Positions 36,199-49,463 of a stretch of 64,000 nucleotides of DNA are shown here, one piece after another. The DNA is taken from NCBI GenBank assembly GCA_024500155.1, contig CM044874.1, forward strand, positions 1,863,001 to 1,927,000, in the 5' to 3' direction. Source of the DNA: Chenopodium formosanum (Eukaryota > Streptophyta > Magnoliopsida > Caryophyllales > Amaranthaceae). The position numbers were made by a program, and so were the translations under genes. Below the pieces are notes generated by a model. The model had not been told where the DNA came from, searched no databases, and saw nothing but the letters and a program-made list of their open reading frames with translations. Numbering within the stretch: position 1 is the stretch's first letter; every line of letters starts with the position of its first letter.

Positions 36199-38605
36199 GG
36201 CAAAGGGATTTGACATGATCATAATAATGTGTTTTGACCTTTTTTTGTTGGCAACAAACTATTTGATGATATGAAGACAATTTCTCCATAACTATATTTA
36301 TTCTTTTGTTAGAATGTGCATGAAATCATTTGGTTTATGAATTCTTTTAGAGAAGATTTTATGCTTCATCATTCATTTTGAATAGCTTTTTATTTCTTAG
36401 AAATTACACAAGCTAGTTGCTTTGCTTTGCTTATGAATTTGGCGTGTGATTTAATTTAGATAGAACCAAAGCATAAGCATGTAATTTTTTATAAATTGCA
36501 TCAATCTCTAAGCATAGAAATTCAAATAATACAATAATAATGGACAATCATATATCCCCCCAATACTAGACCTTGGTCACATAAAATTAAATAATGATAA
36601 AAATGATGGGCCATATTATTGAGATTATTAAGTTTTACGTAACAATATGAATTGCATTATTATTGTATGCTAAATAAATCAGAATTTTGCAATCATCAAT
36701 GTTAAGACCAAACCTCATTATTAGTGCCCACCTCTAAATAAACTACCATCCACACCAATAAGCATACTTAGCTTCACGTCTTATTTGCCGTAGGGAATTA
36801 GTTATGTTAAAAATAAATATTGTTACGGAGTTAATGTAAGTTTTGAAATTCTATATTAGTGTCTTCCCTAATATATACACCCACCATTGCCCAAGCCTCC
36901 TCCATCCCTCCATAAGTTGGTTCCCATGCGTCGTTCATATTGAGTTCAAGTCATGTCAATTCGAGTCGGGTCGTCAATTATTTATTGTTAAGACTTGAGC
37001 TAGGTTAATTTTAAGTTCAGATTGGCTCATTTTCAATTCTATTGCCATTATGTTTAATTATTTTAATATAATACGGTTATTAGGATATAATTTGGAATTC
37101 AAGTTAGGTATTTCTTGTTGGGTAATTAAAAAATGTGAGTTTTGACGGCTCTACTTGAGCCTGTAAAGATAAAACCCATCAAGACTCGAGAGTAACTTGG
37201 ACAACCCAAGTTTACTTAAAAACATCTTTAGTGAAACGAGGCCCATTATAACCCTTTTTGGCTACTCAAGAGACTCAAGACCAATAATGAGGCCATACTA
37301 TTTGATGCCTTCTATGTCCAAACATATTATATTGTCAAGCTTATTACACATTAATTGTGGAAAGACCAATTAAGAGGGAGATGCAAGGCAATTTCATTCC
37401 TCCCCACCTTCTCTTTTCTCCTAATTAACACTTAGAATGGACCTATTTAGTGAAAGAAATATGCAAGCTAAAGTTCTTACTCCCTTCCCTTTCCTTCCCA
37501 AACATATTATCAAGCTTTAATTTTTACTCACCAATGCTCCCAAAGTTGTGTCAGAACAAATAAGATGGTTAAATATAAGAGGGTTAAATAAATCAAATTA
37601 AGTCAAGCTTCATCACGTTTCTTACTTGATCTTCCATCTTACTAGCTTGCTCTAGTTTCGCTTAAAGCTCCTTAGCTCTAACCGAGTCACTTAAAGGATT
37701 TAGGTCACGTTCACTTTACCTTAAAATAATATTATATAGTTAAATAACTAATAAGCTAGGTTCAGTAAATGGAGCAAATCCAGTTCGGTAAATATAATAT
37801 TAAATCGGTAACAATACGCCTTTATCAGTAAAAATAATTTCATTTCAGTAAAATAATTTAAGTTTAACAAAGTATTTTCAATTCTGTAAAAATAATTTTC
37901 AATTCAACAAAAATTAAGACGAAGATTACAAGGCATTAGTTGATATTTGCTTGTTATCATCATAAGTTCATAACCTTATATGGTCAGGTTGTACGTGTTA
38001 ATCAATATGTCATGCTAAGCTAAGCGAATTCTGCTTGATTTATTAGACCAAGAAAAAACGTGTTAGAGTCATGTCAATCTTTCATAAACAAAGGTCATGT
38101 ACAAGCATACAACTTAAATCACATGTCATATTAACAGACTCCTTATTTTGTACGGAGTAAATTGGTGAAAAACAAGCAAGCCGATTCATAGTAGTACAAT
38201 ACCCCTTGAATCACCGCTGTCACGCACCCCTCATGTCACGGTAGGCTCGTACCTGACCGACCCTCATGTTAGCTCGACCCATGCGATGCCGCGCACTTTA
38301 ACCGTTACCCCATGAGCCCTGGACTCGAACAAGAAACTTTTTAAAAGAATCAGCATTTCAACATCACTCATCACTCTTTTAGACTCATTATCACAGAAAA
38401 TAACACGAATGACAAAGATAGCATGGAGATATTTGCAGAGAAAGACGAAACAATTTGCCTCAAATGACAAATCTTAACAGACTTACCATGAAATTCCCAA
38501 TTTTCCATCAAAATCTACACAATTTTCCCACTTTACACCATCATTCTTCGTCTGCTCAACTGAATTTTCTGCTTCGACCGCCATAACCAAAAGCTTCATC
38601 TTCAA
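36199..38605. other. Intergenic between GDSL gene B and PU1
   Basis: Divergent promoter space for the two genes. Contains one decayed Tourist copy (37703-37935). A GC-richer stretch near 38200-38340 has a GTTCGAGTCC motif on the minus strand but no tRNA fold that I could draw. Confidence 0.6.
37703..37935 (-). mobile_element. Decayed Tourist-like MITE, same family as 28134-28401
   Basis: Flanked by TTA (37700-37702, 37936-37938). The ends GGTCACGTTCACTTTACCTTAA and TTAAGACGAAG…AAGGC are diverged versions of the other copy's ends, and the inside has CAGTAAAAATAATTT units on the opposite strand. Confidence 0.6.
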
Positions 38606-41600
38606 ATGTCTTCACTATATAACCCCTTTGCTCTTTCTTCTAATCTTCATATCCATAATCTTCGTTTAGTACCCTTAAATTTTAGTTTGATTAAAAAAAT
38701 ACCACCTTTCTCAAATTCCATTTTCATTGGGTCTAATTCTAGGATCTTCCATTCTTCATCAAAGAAGGGTTTTTCTTGCTTTTGTTGCTCTATGGCTGTT
38801 GAAGTTGATTCTGTTTCTCAGGTATAAATTTATTGTTGTTTTTATTGATTTTAAGAAATTTTGATCAAATTTATGAATAATTTTGTTAAAGAGTAAGTTT
38901 CTGTATTGTTATGTTGTTTATGTCAGTGTATATTCTGTTTTAATTATGGGTTATTTGAGTATGAAATTGATGAATATTTGGAAATTTTGGAGTGACTGAC
39001 ATAAATATTTCTGTGATTTGTGAAGTGTGTTCTTCTACTTGGAAGTTTGGAACAGAAATGTTTGGTTGACGCTGAGAGTTGAAAACCCTTGTGAGAGACA
39101 AAAAGAGGAAGAATGTAGTTTTAAAAAAGAATTTATATTTTTAATATGAGAGTGGCTAATCATAGTGTGAAGGTAGTTAACCCTTAGGGTCAGGTTAATG
39201 TATCATGATTTGGGTTATCCTCGACTAGTTAGAGGTAAGGTTTATACATCTAAACCTCTACGGATTGACTAAGTGCAAAATTGAAACTAGTTGATGAGAG
39301 GTTGAAGAAGGATTACCTTGAAAAAGCTTCACTTTCATCACATAATTCTACATTTTCGATTAATATTACTTTTGGTATCGACCATTATGAATTCTTTTCC
39401 TTAGAGTTCACACTAATGCGGGAGATAATTTTTATTTTGGATGGTAAGAGCACTAATTGTAATGAAGGTTAAGGTTCCTTGATGAAGTATAGTTAAGATT
39501 TATCTACTAGCTATATTGAGAGAATTTTGACCCATAATATCTTTAGACAAGTATATAACATGTGTTTTTTTGGTGGGTTCATGAGGCAATTAGTCTATGG
39601 AGCTAGCCCAACCAGCCTAATGTGTTAGATTTGGTTTTAATCGTTGTTTTAGTATTATGCTATAGAGTTAGTATGGTAGTGACTTAGGTGCAGTTTCCTA
39701 CAGCTACGCTTTGATTCATCACCTTACAAATGTGTTGACGACTAGTGAAAACTTGATTATTGCAGATTGAATTGCAAGGGACTTTAAATAGCTCTAGAGC
39801 ATATTGGCCGAGCAAGTATATCCTTGCCTGGAATGTTGATGTTGGAAATGGTTCATACTACTTGTTTGCAAGTAAAACTGCTGCACTAAGGGTTACGAAT
39901 GATGGGATAGAAGGTCTGGTTTTAACATACTTCTCTGATATATGTACATTCATATATAATGGAAAATAGACTCTACTCTAACTTGGCTCTTATATGAGTT
40001 GACAGGCTATGATATGAAGATAAAGCTTGACAAGGACAATGGGGGATTGCCAGCACATGTAAGATGCTTAATAAATCGCGATAATATGCACTGTCCTTGT
40101 CATTTTCCTCTATTATCTAGCAAATAGGATTTATTATTTTCCTACTCCTCCCCCTCTTTGTTCTTTATACCTGTCTAATAACACATGTTCATAACTCCAC
40201 ATGTTCGTGTCAAGTCTTCCTTGAAAGTATGAATACCACTTGCAAAGTTGCAAGGATGGTGATATGAAATCATGCTTGCAGTTCATACTAGTGTGTACTT
40301 TTGTAAAATTAGTACTTTGTGATCCAGTGCTTGAATACTCTCTTCCTCTATTGGTTTGATCTAATCTATCTACATTTTTTAGGTTACTGAAAAATTTCCT
40401 CATATTAGAGGTTACTCAGCCTTCAGAGCTCCTGCTAACCTGGATGTCGAAAGTCTGCTGAAGTGTCAACTAGCAGTTGCTGCTTTCAGTGGTAAGCTTT
40501 TAAGTTGTAATATGGGCCAATTTAAAAGAAATTTATTCAAACTGATGCCATTTGCAGAAAGATAAATTAATTCTTATAGTTGCCTTGTTATCCTCCACTT
40601 TACAGCTACAAAGGATAAGAGGATTTTCCTGAGTAGTTTATGTGTTCTCAATGTTTGAGGGGCAATATATTTCCTTTGTGTTCAACACTAGAAAAGTAAT
40701 AAAATTTGATTGATGCATTCATGCATCCAATTATTCTAAGTATAATCATTCTTGCATATATGCAATCTTTGTTCTTCACTGTCCATTTGATGAATTTCCT
40801 GGTGCATCTGATGTCTCTGGTAAAAACCTTGATCGTGACAAGCATGCTGGTGTCTAGCCCTGGTTACTGACAATGCTTTATTTATACTTGTACAGGTGAT
40901 GGGGCTTGCAGAAATGTTACTGGTTTGCAACTGCCTGGCGTTATTGATGAGCTATATTCTTATGATGGTCCTCTAGGTGCCGTTTTCTCAGAGGACTCCA
41001 TATCATTAAACTTATGGGCTCCTACTGCTCAAGTATGTTGTCCTTCTCTTTCCTTTTGCCTCCCAGATCTCTTTCACGACTTGCACTTATTTTAGATCAT
41101 TATGTACTTATTTGAGGAAATTGTGTGCTATCTGTTTAAACAAGTAGGCCGTGAATGCGAGCATATATAGGGACCCATTAGGTGGTGAACCGTTACAAAC
41201 TGTTCAGCTAAATGAATCAAGTGGTGTTTGGAGTGTTGTTGGACCAAGAAGCTGGGAAGGGTGTTACTATGTGTATGAAGTCACTGTCTACCATCATACC
41301 ACCTTGAGAATTGAAAAATGCTTTGCTATTGATCCATATGCCAGAGGGTATGTCAGTTTTCCTCAAACGTGAAAGGGAATGCAGTGCTTTTAATCCTTCA
41401 TCTACTATAGCTATTATCAACGGGACCAATAGCAAACATATATTTAAGGATACATTTGTTTTATTTTTTGGTTAAACTAGGGTTTCAGCAGATGTAAAGC
41501 GAACATTATTGGCTGATATAAAGTCTGAATCACTAAAGCCTGAAGGATGGGATAATCTGGCTGATGAAAAGCCTCATCTTCTTTCTCCTTCTGACATCAG

Positions 41601-44600
41601 TATCTATGAGCTGCACATAAGAGATTTCAGGTGGGTTTCGTAATATCTTGGAAACAGAAAATACAAATTTTGTGAATTTTACTGTCATATATTACATATA
41701 TCCCTTGTTAGTGATAGATACTAATTTGCTACAACTTTTGAATGAATTTAATTTACTGAGACCAGGAAAAATGAACAGCTTTCAGGAAATAACTTTTGAC
41801 AATGTACGCACTTGGGTTGGCCCATTTTTGGGAGGATTTAGGTTTATATAAATGCTTCCATGTAAATCTCCAGGGCTTCAATTTTATTTTTTTCTGATCT
41901 TTGTGATTTAACGTTATCAATCTTATCATTTGGGCACTGTTGAGGATTTGTGGGCTAATGGCTTTAACAACTGTGCTCTTTTACAGTGCTTACGACCTTA
42001 CTGTGAACCCTGACCTTCGTGGTGGATACCTTGCTTTTACATCACAGGTATTTATATAAATTTTGTTTGTCTGCTATAAAAACTTTTTATTTTTGCTTGG
42101 ATGTTTTCTTCAGTATATCAACTTCAATACTGAACTGACTCGTGTTTTTAATTATGAATCATGTAACTGATCGTGTTCAAGTAAAAGTACTTCAACCCCC
42201 CCCCGCTCCTTCCCCAGAAGGTTAAATTATAGAAATCGGTAGAAAGGGAAAAGGGGTGTAATACCAATTTCATTTCCCTTACTCTTCACATTAGCCAAGT
42301 TTATTTAGAATTTCTCACTTGATGCTGCATCTGATCCAAAGCATAGTAATCGATTCCATCGCTCACAGGAAGAAATTGTGTTATTGAGTGCTACAATGAC
42401 TATTACCAAGTTTTGGGAAACAAGACCTTTATAATTATATTGGTTAAGCTCAACTTTACAGTTTTTGTGTGTATAATTACATTGGTTAAGCAGACCTTTA
42501 CATTCATTGTTTGTATAACTATAGTGGTTAAGCTTACCTTTACAATGAGAAAGGATATTTTATGAAGCCTTACTGATTAAACTTCTACTTGAAGGACTCT
42601 GCTGGTGTTAATCATTTGAAGAAGTTATCAGCTGCTGGTCTTACTCACGTGCATCTGCTGCCAAGCTTCCAGTTTGCTGAAGTTGATGATGACAAAAAGA
42701 AGTGGAAATTTGTTGGTAATTACTATTGCTTGCCTTCTCTAACAATTTGATGCTAACATATGTAGATCACACATAACAATGAACTTTTATCTTTATGTAG
42801 GAGCAAACATTGCTCAAATTGTGTTAGTAGCCTTTGAAATTATTTGTTTAGTTGATTGCTCCCCAACTGAAGTTTCCATTTGCGTTGCAAACACTAACAT
42901 TCTAAGCAGCATAGACTTTGTTGAAAGTTTGAAACTTTTCTGCCTAATATGTGAGAGCAAGCATATTCTCTTGATTGAATGCTTCAAGTCTACAAGATCT
43001 TATAGCCCTCAAAGAACTTATCAATTTTGTTGTAGAGCATGTGGAATAATAAACCATGATTGTAACTACACTTGAATATGTCAACTTAAAAAAATTTATT
43101 GCAAACATTGTGTCAAGGTATATTTTCCTGGGGATAAGGATTTAAATCTAAAATTATATGGCCTTTTCCTCTACATGTGTTGACACTAAGTTATATTCCT
43201 GAATAATCGCCAAGTTTTGCCAGAATAAATCTCCTTTTATTGTTTCTTAGTTCTGGCTCTCTGAAAGTGGTGCGTTCCTTCAGGCTCCTTTGTCAGTAAA
43301 TCTGATAATAGTCTTATTCTTGTTGATATGCCTCAAATTCTTTATTTGAGGTTCTTAAATAGGATATTTTATTATTTTAGATAGATGTGAGTATAGACCC
43401 AATGGATGGGAACAAAAATGGGGCCCTAAAAGCTTGGTGTATTGCTCAGTATGCGCCACTCACTGTATCATCGCTAGGAAGTTATGACCCACTGTGGTTA
43501 ATGCTTGAATCTGGCCAAAAAAGGTTTATTAAAAAAGGTTTACTTGAAACATATGAAAGGTCCTTAGGGAACAAGCTGTCTATGGCTGTTAGAATTTAGC
43601 TTGCATTTGTTTTCGGCCATTTTAGCATATTTTAGTATTCCTATTGGTTTCTTGCCGTCTATTAGTTGATTCTTATCCATTTGCCATGAAGTCATTTGAA
43701 TTTTATAGTAATTTTAGTATTTATTGGGCTCTTTGTTTAGTCATTTTCAATGATAAGAACCTTTTTTCAGATACTAAGATGTTAGAAACACTACCACCTG
43801 ATTCAGAAGAGCAACAAGCTCAAATAACTGCCATCCGTGATGAGGATGGGTATAACTGGGGGTAGGCTTCAATCCCTTTGGACTATAGTTAGTTCAAAAT
43901 TCCCTTCTCTTGCAGTATTATTTGATATTTTGTTACTAATTTTTCCTTTTATGAAGATATAATCCTGTTTTATGGGGGACACCTAAGGGAAGCTATGCAA
44001 CCGATCCTAATGGCCCATCTCGTATAATTGAGTTCAGAAAGATGGTCCAGGTGTGTATCTTGCCTTCTAGTCTTCTTTAATCATGGGGAAAAAGTGATCT
44101 TTGTTAGAGCTAGAATTCAGATCTAGCTTTCCATTCCATCAACAAACTAAAATATTGACTTGGTTACAGGCACTAAATCATATCGGGCTTCGTGTAGTGT
44201 TGGATGTTGTTTATAACCATTTAAATAGCAGTGGGCCATCCGATGTAAACTCTGTTCTTGACAAGGTGTGCATATTGTTCATTCCATTTCATGCTTTCCT
44301 ATTAATTTTCATTCCCATCTGTTTAACCTGAAGTTAAACGTATTATTGATAGATTGTTCCGGGTTACTACTTAAGAAGGGATAATGATGGTGCTATTGAG
44401 AATAGCACATGCATAAATGACACGGCTAGTGAGCATTACATGGTTGAACGTCTGATTTTGGATGATTTAAAACATTGGTCCGTCAATTATAAGGTGATTG
44501 ACTGATTTTGAATTGTCAAATCTTTCTCCCTTGTACTTTCTTTTGTGATTTTGTTGCTTTTTGCTGGATTAAAAGAAGAGGGAAGCCTTGGAATCTTCCT

Positions 44601-47600
44601 TTTCATAGACAATGGCTTGCACCTTGGCCTCTTATTAAGAAAACTGAATATGATTATCTTGTGTGTTTGCTATTAGCTTTAGATGGCAGGGCGCAGATCG
44701 CTTTAGGACTAGCACCTGGTGTTAGACTAGGCTGAGAGCTTTCCTTTTTTGTCAATTATTGTTGTTCAATAGTTCTTTATTTTGTTATCTCAATTTCATC
44801 ATGCAAATGTCTGTAATTTGTATTTTATGACCACCCTTTCTTGCAGGTTGATGGTTTCAGATTTGATCTCATGGGCCACATCATGAAACATACAATGGTA
44901 TGTATTTGATAGTTTAAGAGTTTTCTTTAATTACAGATTGTAGTACACTGGTACTTCTATGCCATGATGATTTTGATCTTTCTTTCTTATTCTTCTAGCT
45001 TAATTTAGATAACCTTGACTGATGGGTGAGTGAAATGTAATCGGTCATGTAATAGATAAATACATAAGCCCTTCATATTCCTATTCCTAGTAACCTGTGA
45101 ATAGATAAATAGTTTCGCTTGAATCTTGATTTCATGATACCTAATTTACTTTGCTGTCCAGAGAACCTCCACTCTCTTATAACCTACTTCCTCCATTTCT
45201 CAATAGTTGCACCATCTTGACTTTTATGCTATTCCTATACTACCTTTGGCCACGTTTGTTTACTAATATATAAAATAAATCTCATCATTAATTGCTGTTG
45301 TGTTAATCTCAATGTATATTTTCAAAAAATATATTTTTATCGTTGTTATAAAGCATTATTAAAGATATTAATGGTCAAAGCAATGTATTGGCAAACATGT
45401 CTAGTCAAATTGATGCAACTATTAAGAAATGTAGGTAGTATACGGTATTATTATTATCTTATGTATAATCTTTCCCTTTCAAACCATTTCTCAGTAATTT
45501 TTTTTTTTTTAATTCCTAGAGGAAATATAGGCTAGTTAAATATGCAATTTCTGAATTGTGCAATTGAAAGTATACACTAGGAATTCCCTTCGCGAGGAAG
45601 GCTTCCTAATGATTAGTATTTTCTTACCTTCAAGGGTAAAAAAAAAAAAATGAAAGTAACAATAGCCTGGTAGCTGACTAAACTGTTTGGCTGGAAACAA
45701 CTTTAATTGGCTCTTTTACCTGTTTCTAGATGGTACCCGCTACACGGAATAATCACTTTTGGTTCATGTAGTTGACCCCTCTTATGGGATTAACGCTTTG
45801 GTTGATTGATTGATAGATGAAAAGAATTCTAAGTTAATACGCTACTTCTTTGGTTTGCTTTCTATAATTATGTGATTATGTGTCACGCAATCAGCTCAAA
45901 ATTTAAATCTAAACAACTTTTTTTTAACTGGTTACAGGTGAAAGCAACAAGTATGCTCCAAGGCCTTTCAAAAACCCAAGATGGTGTAGAAGGTTCAAGC
46001 ATTTATATGTAAGTGACAACCGTTGGTGGTCTCTAAATTTTATCACTTGTATACACAAGTATAATTGTATTTCCCTTCCAGTTTGATATTGCCTTTTTTA
46101 AAAATAAATCCTGTCTATTCTGTCTTGGTTCTATTGTTTGGATTACCATATGATCTTCCTTTAGATATGGTGAAGGTTGGGACTTTGGTGAGGTTGCAAA
46201 TAATGCACGTGGAGTAAATGCATCTCAAATGAATCTTGGTGGCACAGGAATTGGAAGGTAAATGTTCAATGTTTGTCCCCTTCAATGCATGTAATGTGTA
46301 TATTTTTGTGACCAAAAATGGTTGATCAAAATGAATGTCATGTATACTCTGTGCTTAACTTAATGTCTATATCACACAAAAGAGGGAATATCATGTGGTT
46401 TTTAATTGTTCAGTTTCTATATTAACTAGTATGTAGCCTGGGATTGTGTCGTTAGTTTGAATATCCTATTGTATTATATGAGTTCCAAACTGCAAAGTAT
46501 GTAATGGAAACTTGCAATAGATAGAATAACTAATGAAAAGAAATACAATATAAACATCTCCTATCCACATTAGTTATGTTTGGGTTGAGTATGCAAGCAT
46601 AACTAAAAGATAGCTTAGAAGGCAAGAGTCCTATGACTTCTAACTCATCTCTTGTCAGTCTGGATTTCAAAATCTATAAGTGTTCAAAAAGACAAAAAGT
46701 GTACATGCCTCATGGATATAGACTGTACCAAGTACACGAAGCTTACTAGTTAGTAAGACACCAAGACTGACCCTGCTGGGTCAGGCTCTCTGAGGCCTAA
46801 TAAGTAATACCAAAGTATGGTGTGAAAGCTCTCCCCTGGGAACCACAGCTAAAGATCTTCGAGAACATAATTTTGTCACCTTGTATCAAACCTGGGCAGT
46901 GCTTCTGGGCAAGTAACGAGGAATTGAGGAGCCACTAAATTACAAGTCACTTTAATTCTTTGGAAGTGATGTGAGGAATTTATCCCTTTAGTCTTAAGTG
47001 GATTAACTTAAATTAATCACTATTCACATTTATTTTCATTTCTTTAATAAAATAAAATGTTCAATCGTCTTGACTTATTATGCTTTCTGTGTATATAATA
47101 TCTTAGCCAAGCAGAACTACTATCAGTCAATTACTTTTAATCCTGCCAAATCTTGTTCAGTTTTAATGATCGAATTCGAGATGCAGTGCTTGGCGGGGGC
47201 CCTTTTGGCCCCCTTCTTCAGCAAGGTTACGTGACTGGCTTATCTTTACAGGTAAATTATTCTTCATGTGGATCTTCCACTAAGTAATTTGTCTTTGTAG
47301 TTTCTCTGTGTTTGAAATCTTTTATCTAAAATTGTATAATTCTCGTCAATAAAGTAACATGAAGCAACAGGCATTCTTGAATCTTTTAATCTTTCCTGAT
47401 CTGCAGCCTAATGATAATGACCATGGTGGCAAAGCTAATGCAGATCGTATGCTCGCTATGGCAAAAGATCATATACAGGTTCTTTACTCAGTTCCTTTCT
47501 GCTTTTTCAATTGATAATGACAAGGATACAGTAATTGTTAAACATTTATTCTTTATAGAATTAGTTTGTACCTCGTTCTGTGCTGTTTTAAGAAAGCAGT

Positions 47601-49431
47601 TGCCTTGGAAAGGATTTGCTTTGTATAATTTTTTTCTTGCTTGAAGAAGATAAAGATTATAAATTTTTGTTACATGTTAATTTTGATGTTTATCTTTAAG
47701 TATTTCATCAGAGTAATGATTTTTATTTTGAATAATATTGGTAATTGGAGTGACTTTGATATTCTTATTTTTCCATAGGTAGAGGTTTTAAGGGTTGTCT
47801 TTTCGTTTACCTTCTATGTGATCAGAATAGTTTACTCATTTTACATATATCATGTTTTTCATAATGTATAGAGAACAGTCCCATTTTTTAAGTAATTTTT
47901 ATGCTCTTGATGAGGCGGTTTTGCTGTCAAGAATGAGAGATTGATAGGTGAAAAATCGTGTATACTCCATCTGCGTTAACTTATCATACTCAAGAAAGGT
48001 ACAAAATCAAAGGAACATCTTTTTTTGGTCTCCTAATATCTTTATGTCTTACAAGTTCCAACCAAACACAATATCCCTTCAAAAGTGTCACTGCTCAAGA
48101 AAGCTAACAAATTTTTGGGATATCCTAAAAAGGAAATTTTGAATAATCTGAGGGCAGAGGAGTTATATATTCAAATTATTATTGCTCTTTTATATATCTT
48201 TTTGACTGATGTCATATTAGAAGGATTTTATATCGGATAAACTCTAAATCCCAATGCAGGGCAGGGATAGGTTCATTTTGTGATTAGTATCAGTGTTCAA
48301 TCCGTTCACTCTTTCTGAAGGCTATAATATATATGTAAGGCTAAAACCAATTACCCACCCTGCGCTCTCTCCCTCCTTTTTTAGTGGGAAAATTTGAAGG
48401 TGGACTAGTAATGTTTCAGGCAGATTATAGATTCAATGTCTTTAATTTTTACTGACAACTGTCTCTTAAAGTCATCACTTCCTTCTTGAAGTCACGGTTG
48501 CCATATAATCTCTGGCTCTCTGCTATATTTTCAATTTTGTAATTGTAATATTCTTTGCCATCTGAACCATCTACAGAGCAATCAGCAACAGATTCGCATC
48601 AGATTCAGTTCTTTATTTATGTTATTGCAGTGGGTTAATCAAGCTCTCTTTTTTTTCTTTGGTATAAATTAGGTTGGGTTGGCAGCAAACTTGAGAGACT
48701 TCATGCTGACTAACTGTGATGGCAGACAGGTAATTACTTTTACAACAAAATTCTGATGAATACAAATTCTTTTGGTCGCTGATCTCAAAGGTTTTTTATT
48801 TTATGATGTGGGCTTCATATTTTTGTCTCTCTCCTCTTCACCATTCATTAGAGCCTTTAAAAAAAGTCGTATTACTTAGCTATTAATATGATGGCATTTT
48901 TTATCAGGCTCCATTTCGAAATATTATTCTTAGTTTTAATTGGACTTCTTTAAATGGACTTGATGACTGTTGATTTGTGTTCAATTTTGCTATGTTTCTT
49001 CTGCTAGCATTACAATAGCAATTACTATCATTAGCAGCATCTTTCATCATCAGTACCTGAATTTTGTAACATGTCTCCGTTGATCAATAGCAATTTACTA
49101 TCATTAGCCCTCAAAGATGTATGCATCACCTCTCTATCTTTCCTATATGTGTTGATCATTCCATAACATGTCATCCATATCATCTATGGGGATTCTTTGA
49201 CAGAAAGTTCAAGGTTAATTGGTGTGGGTAATGTGAATGATGCCAAATTGCCTATATGGCTAAGCAATTGATGTGAAAATGAGGGTGTTTAACTTTATGG
49301 GTTCTGTTATAAGTTTCATGACTATGATCTCAAGTGATATCAATATTTTTATCCAAAATTTATGACGTGCATTTAGCCAAACTTAGAATACACCTAACAA
49401 GCTTATAGTTGATATTCCTTCTTTTTCTTTT

Positions 49432-49463
<32 letters not shown>

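Noticed and set aside
38200..38340. Possible tRNA gene (GTTCGAGTCC motif, minus strand)
   Set aside because: No T-arm stem, anticodon stem or acceptor pairing could be drawn around it.
43387..43599. 70-codon plus-strand frame in PU1 intron 9
   Set aside because: It lies between well-supported exons 9 and 10, has no recognised domain, and including it would break the conserved protein.
44508..44735. 75-codon plus-strand frame in PU1 intron 13
   Set aside because: Same reason: intronic, no homology recognised, and the exon 13 to exon 14 junction is in frame without it.
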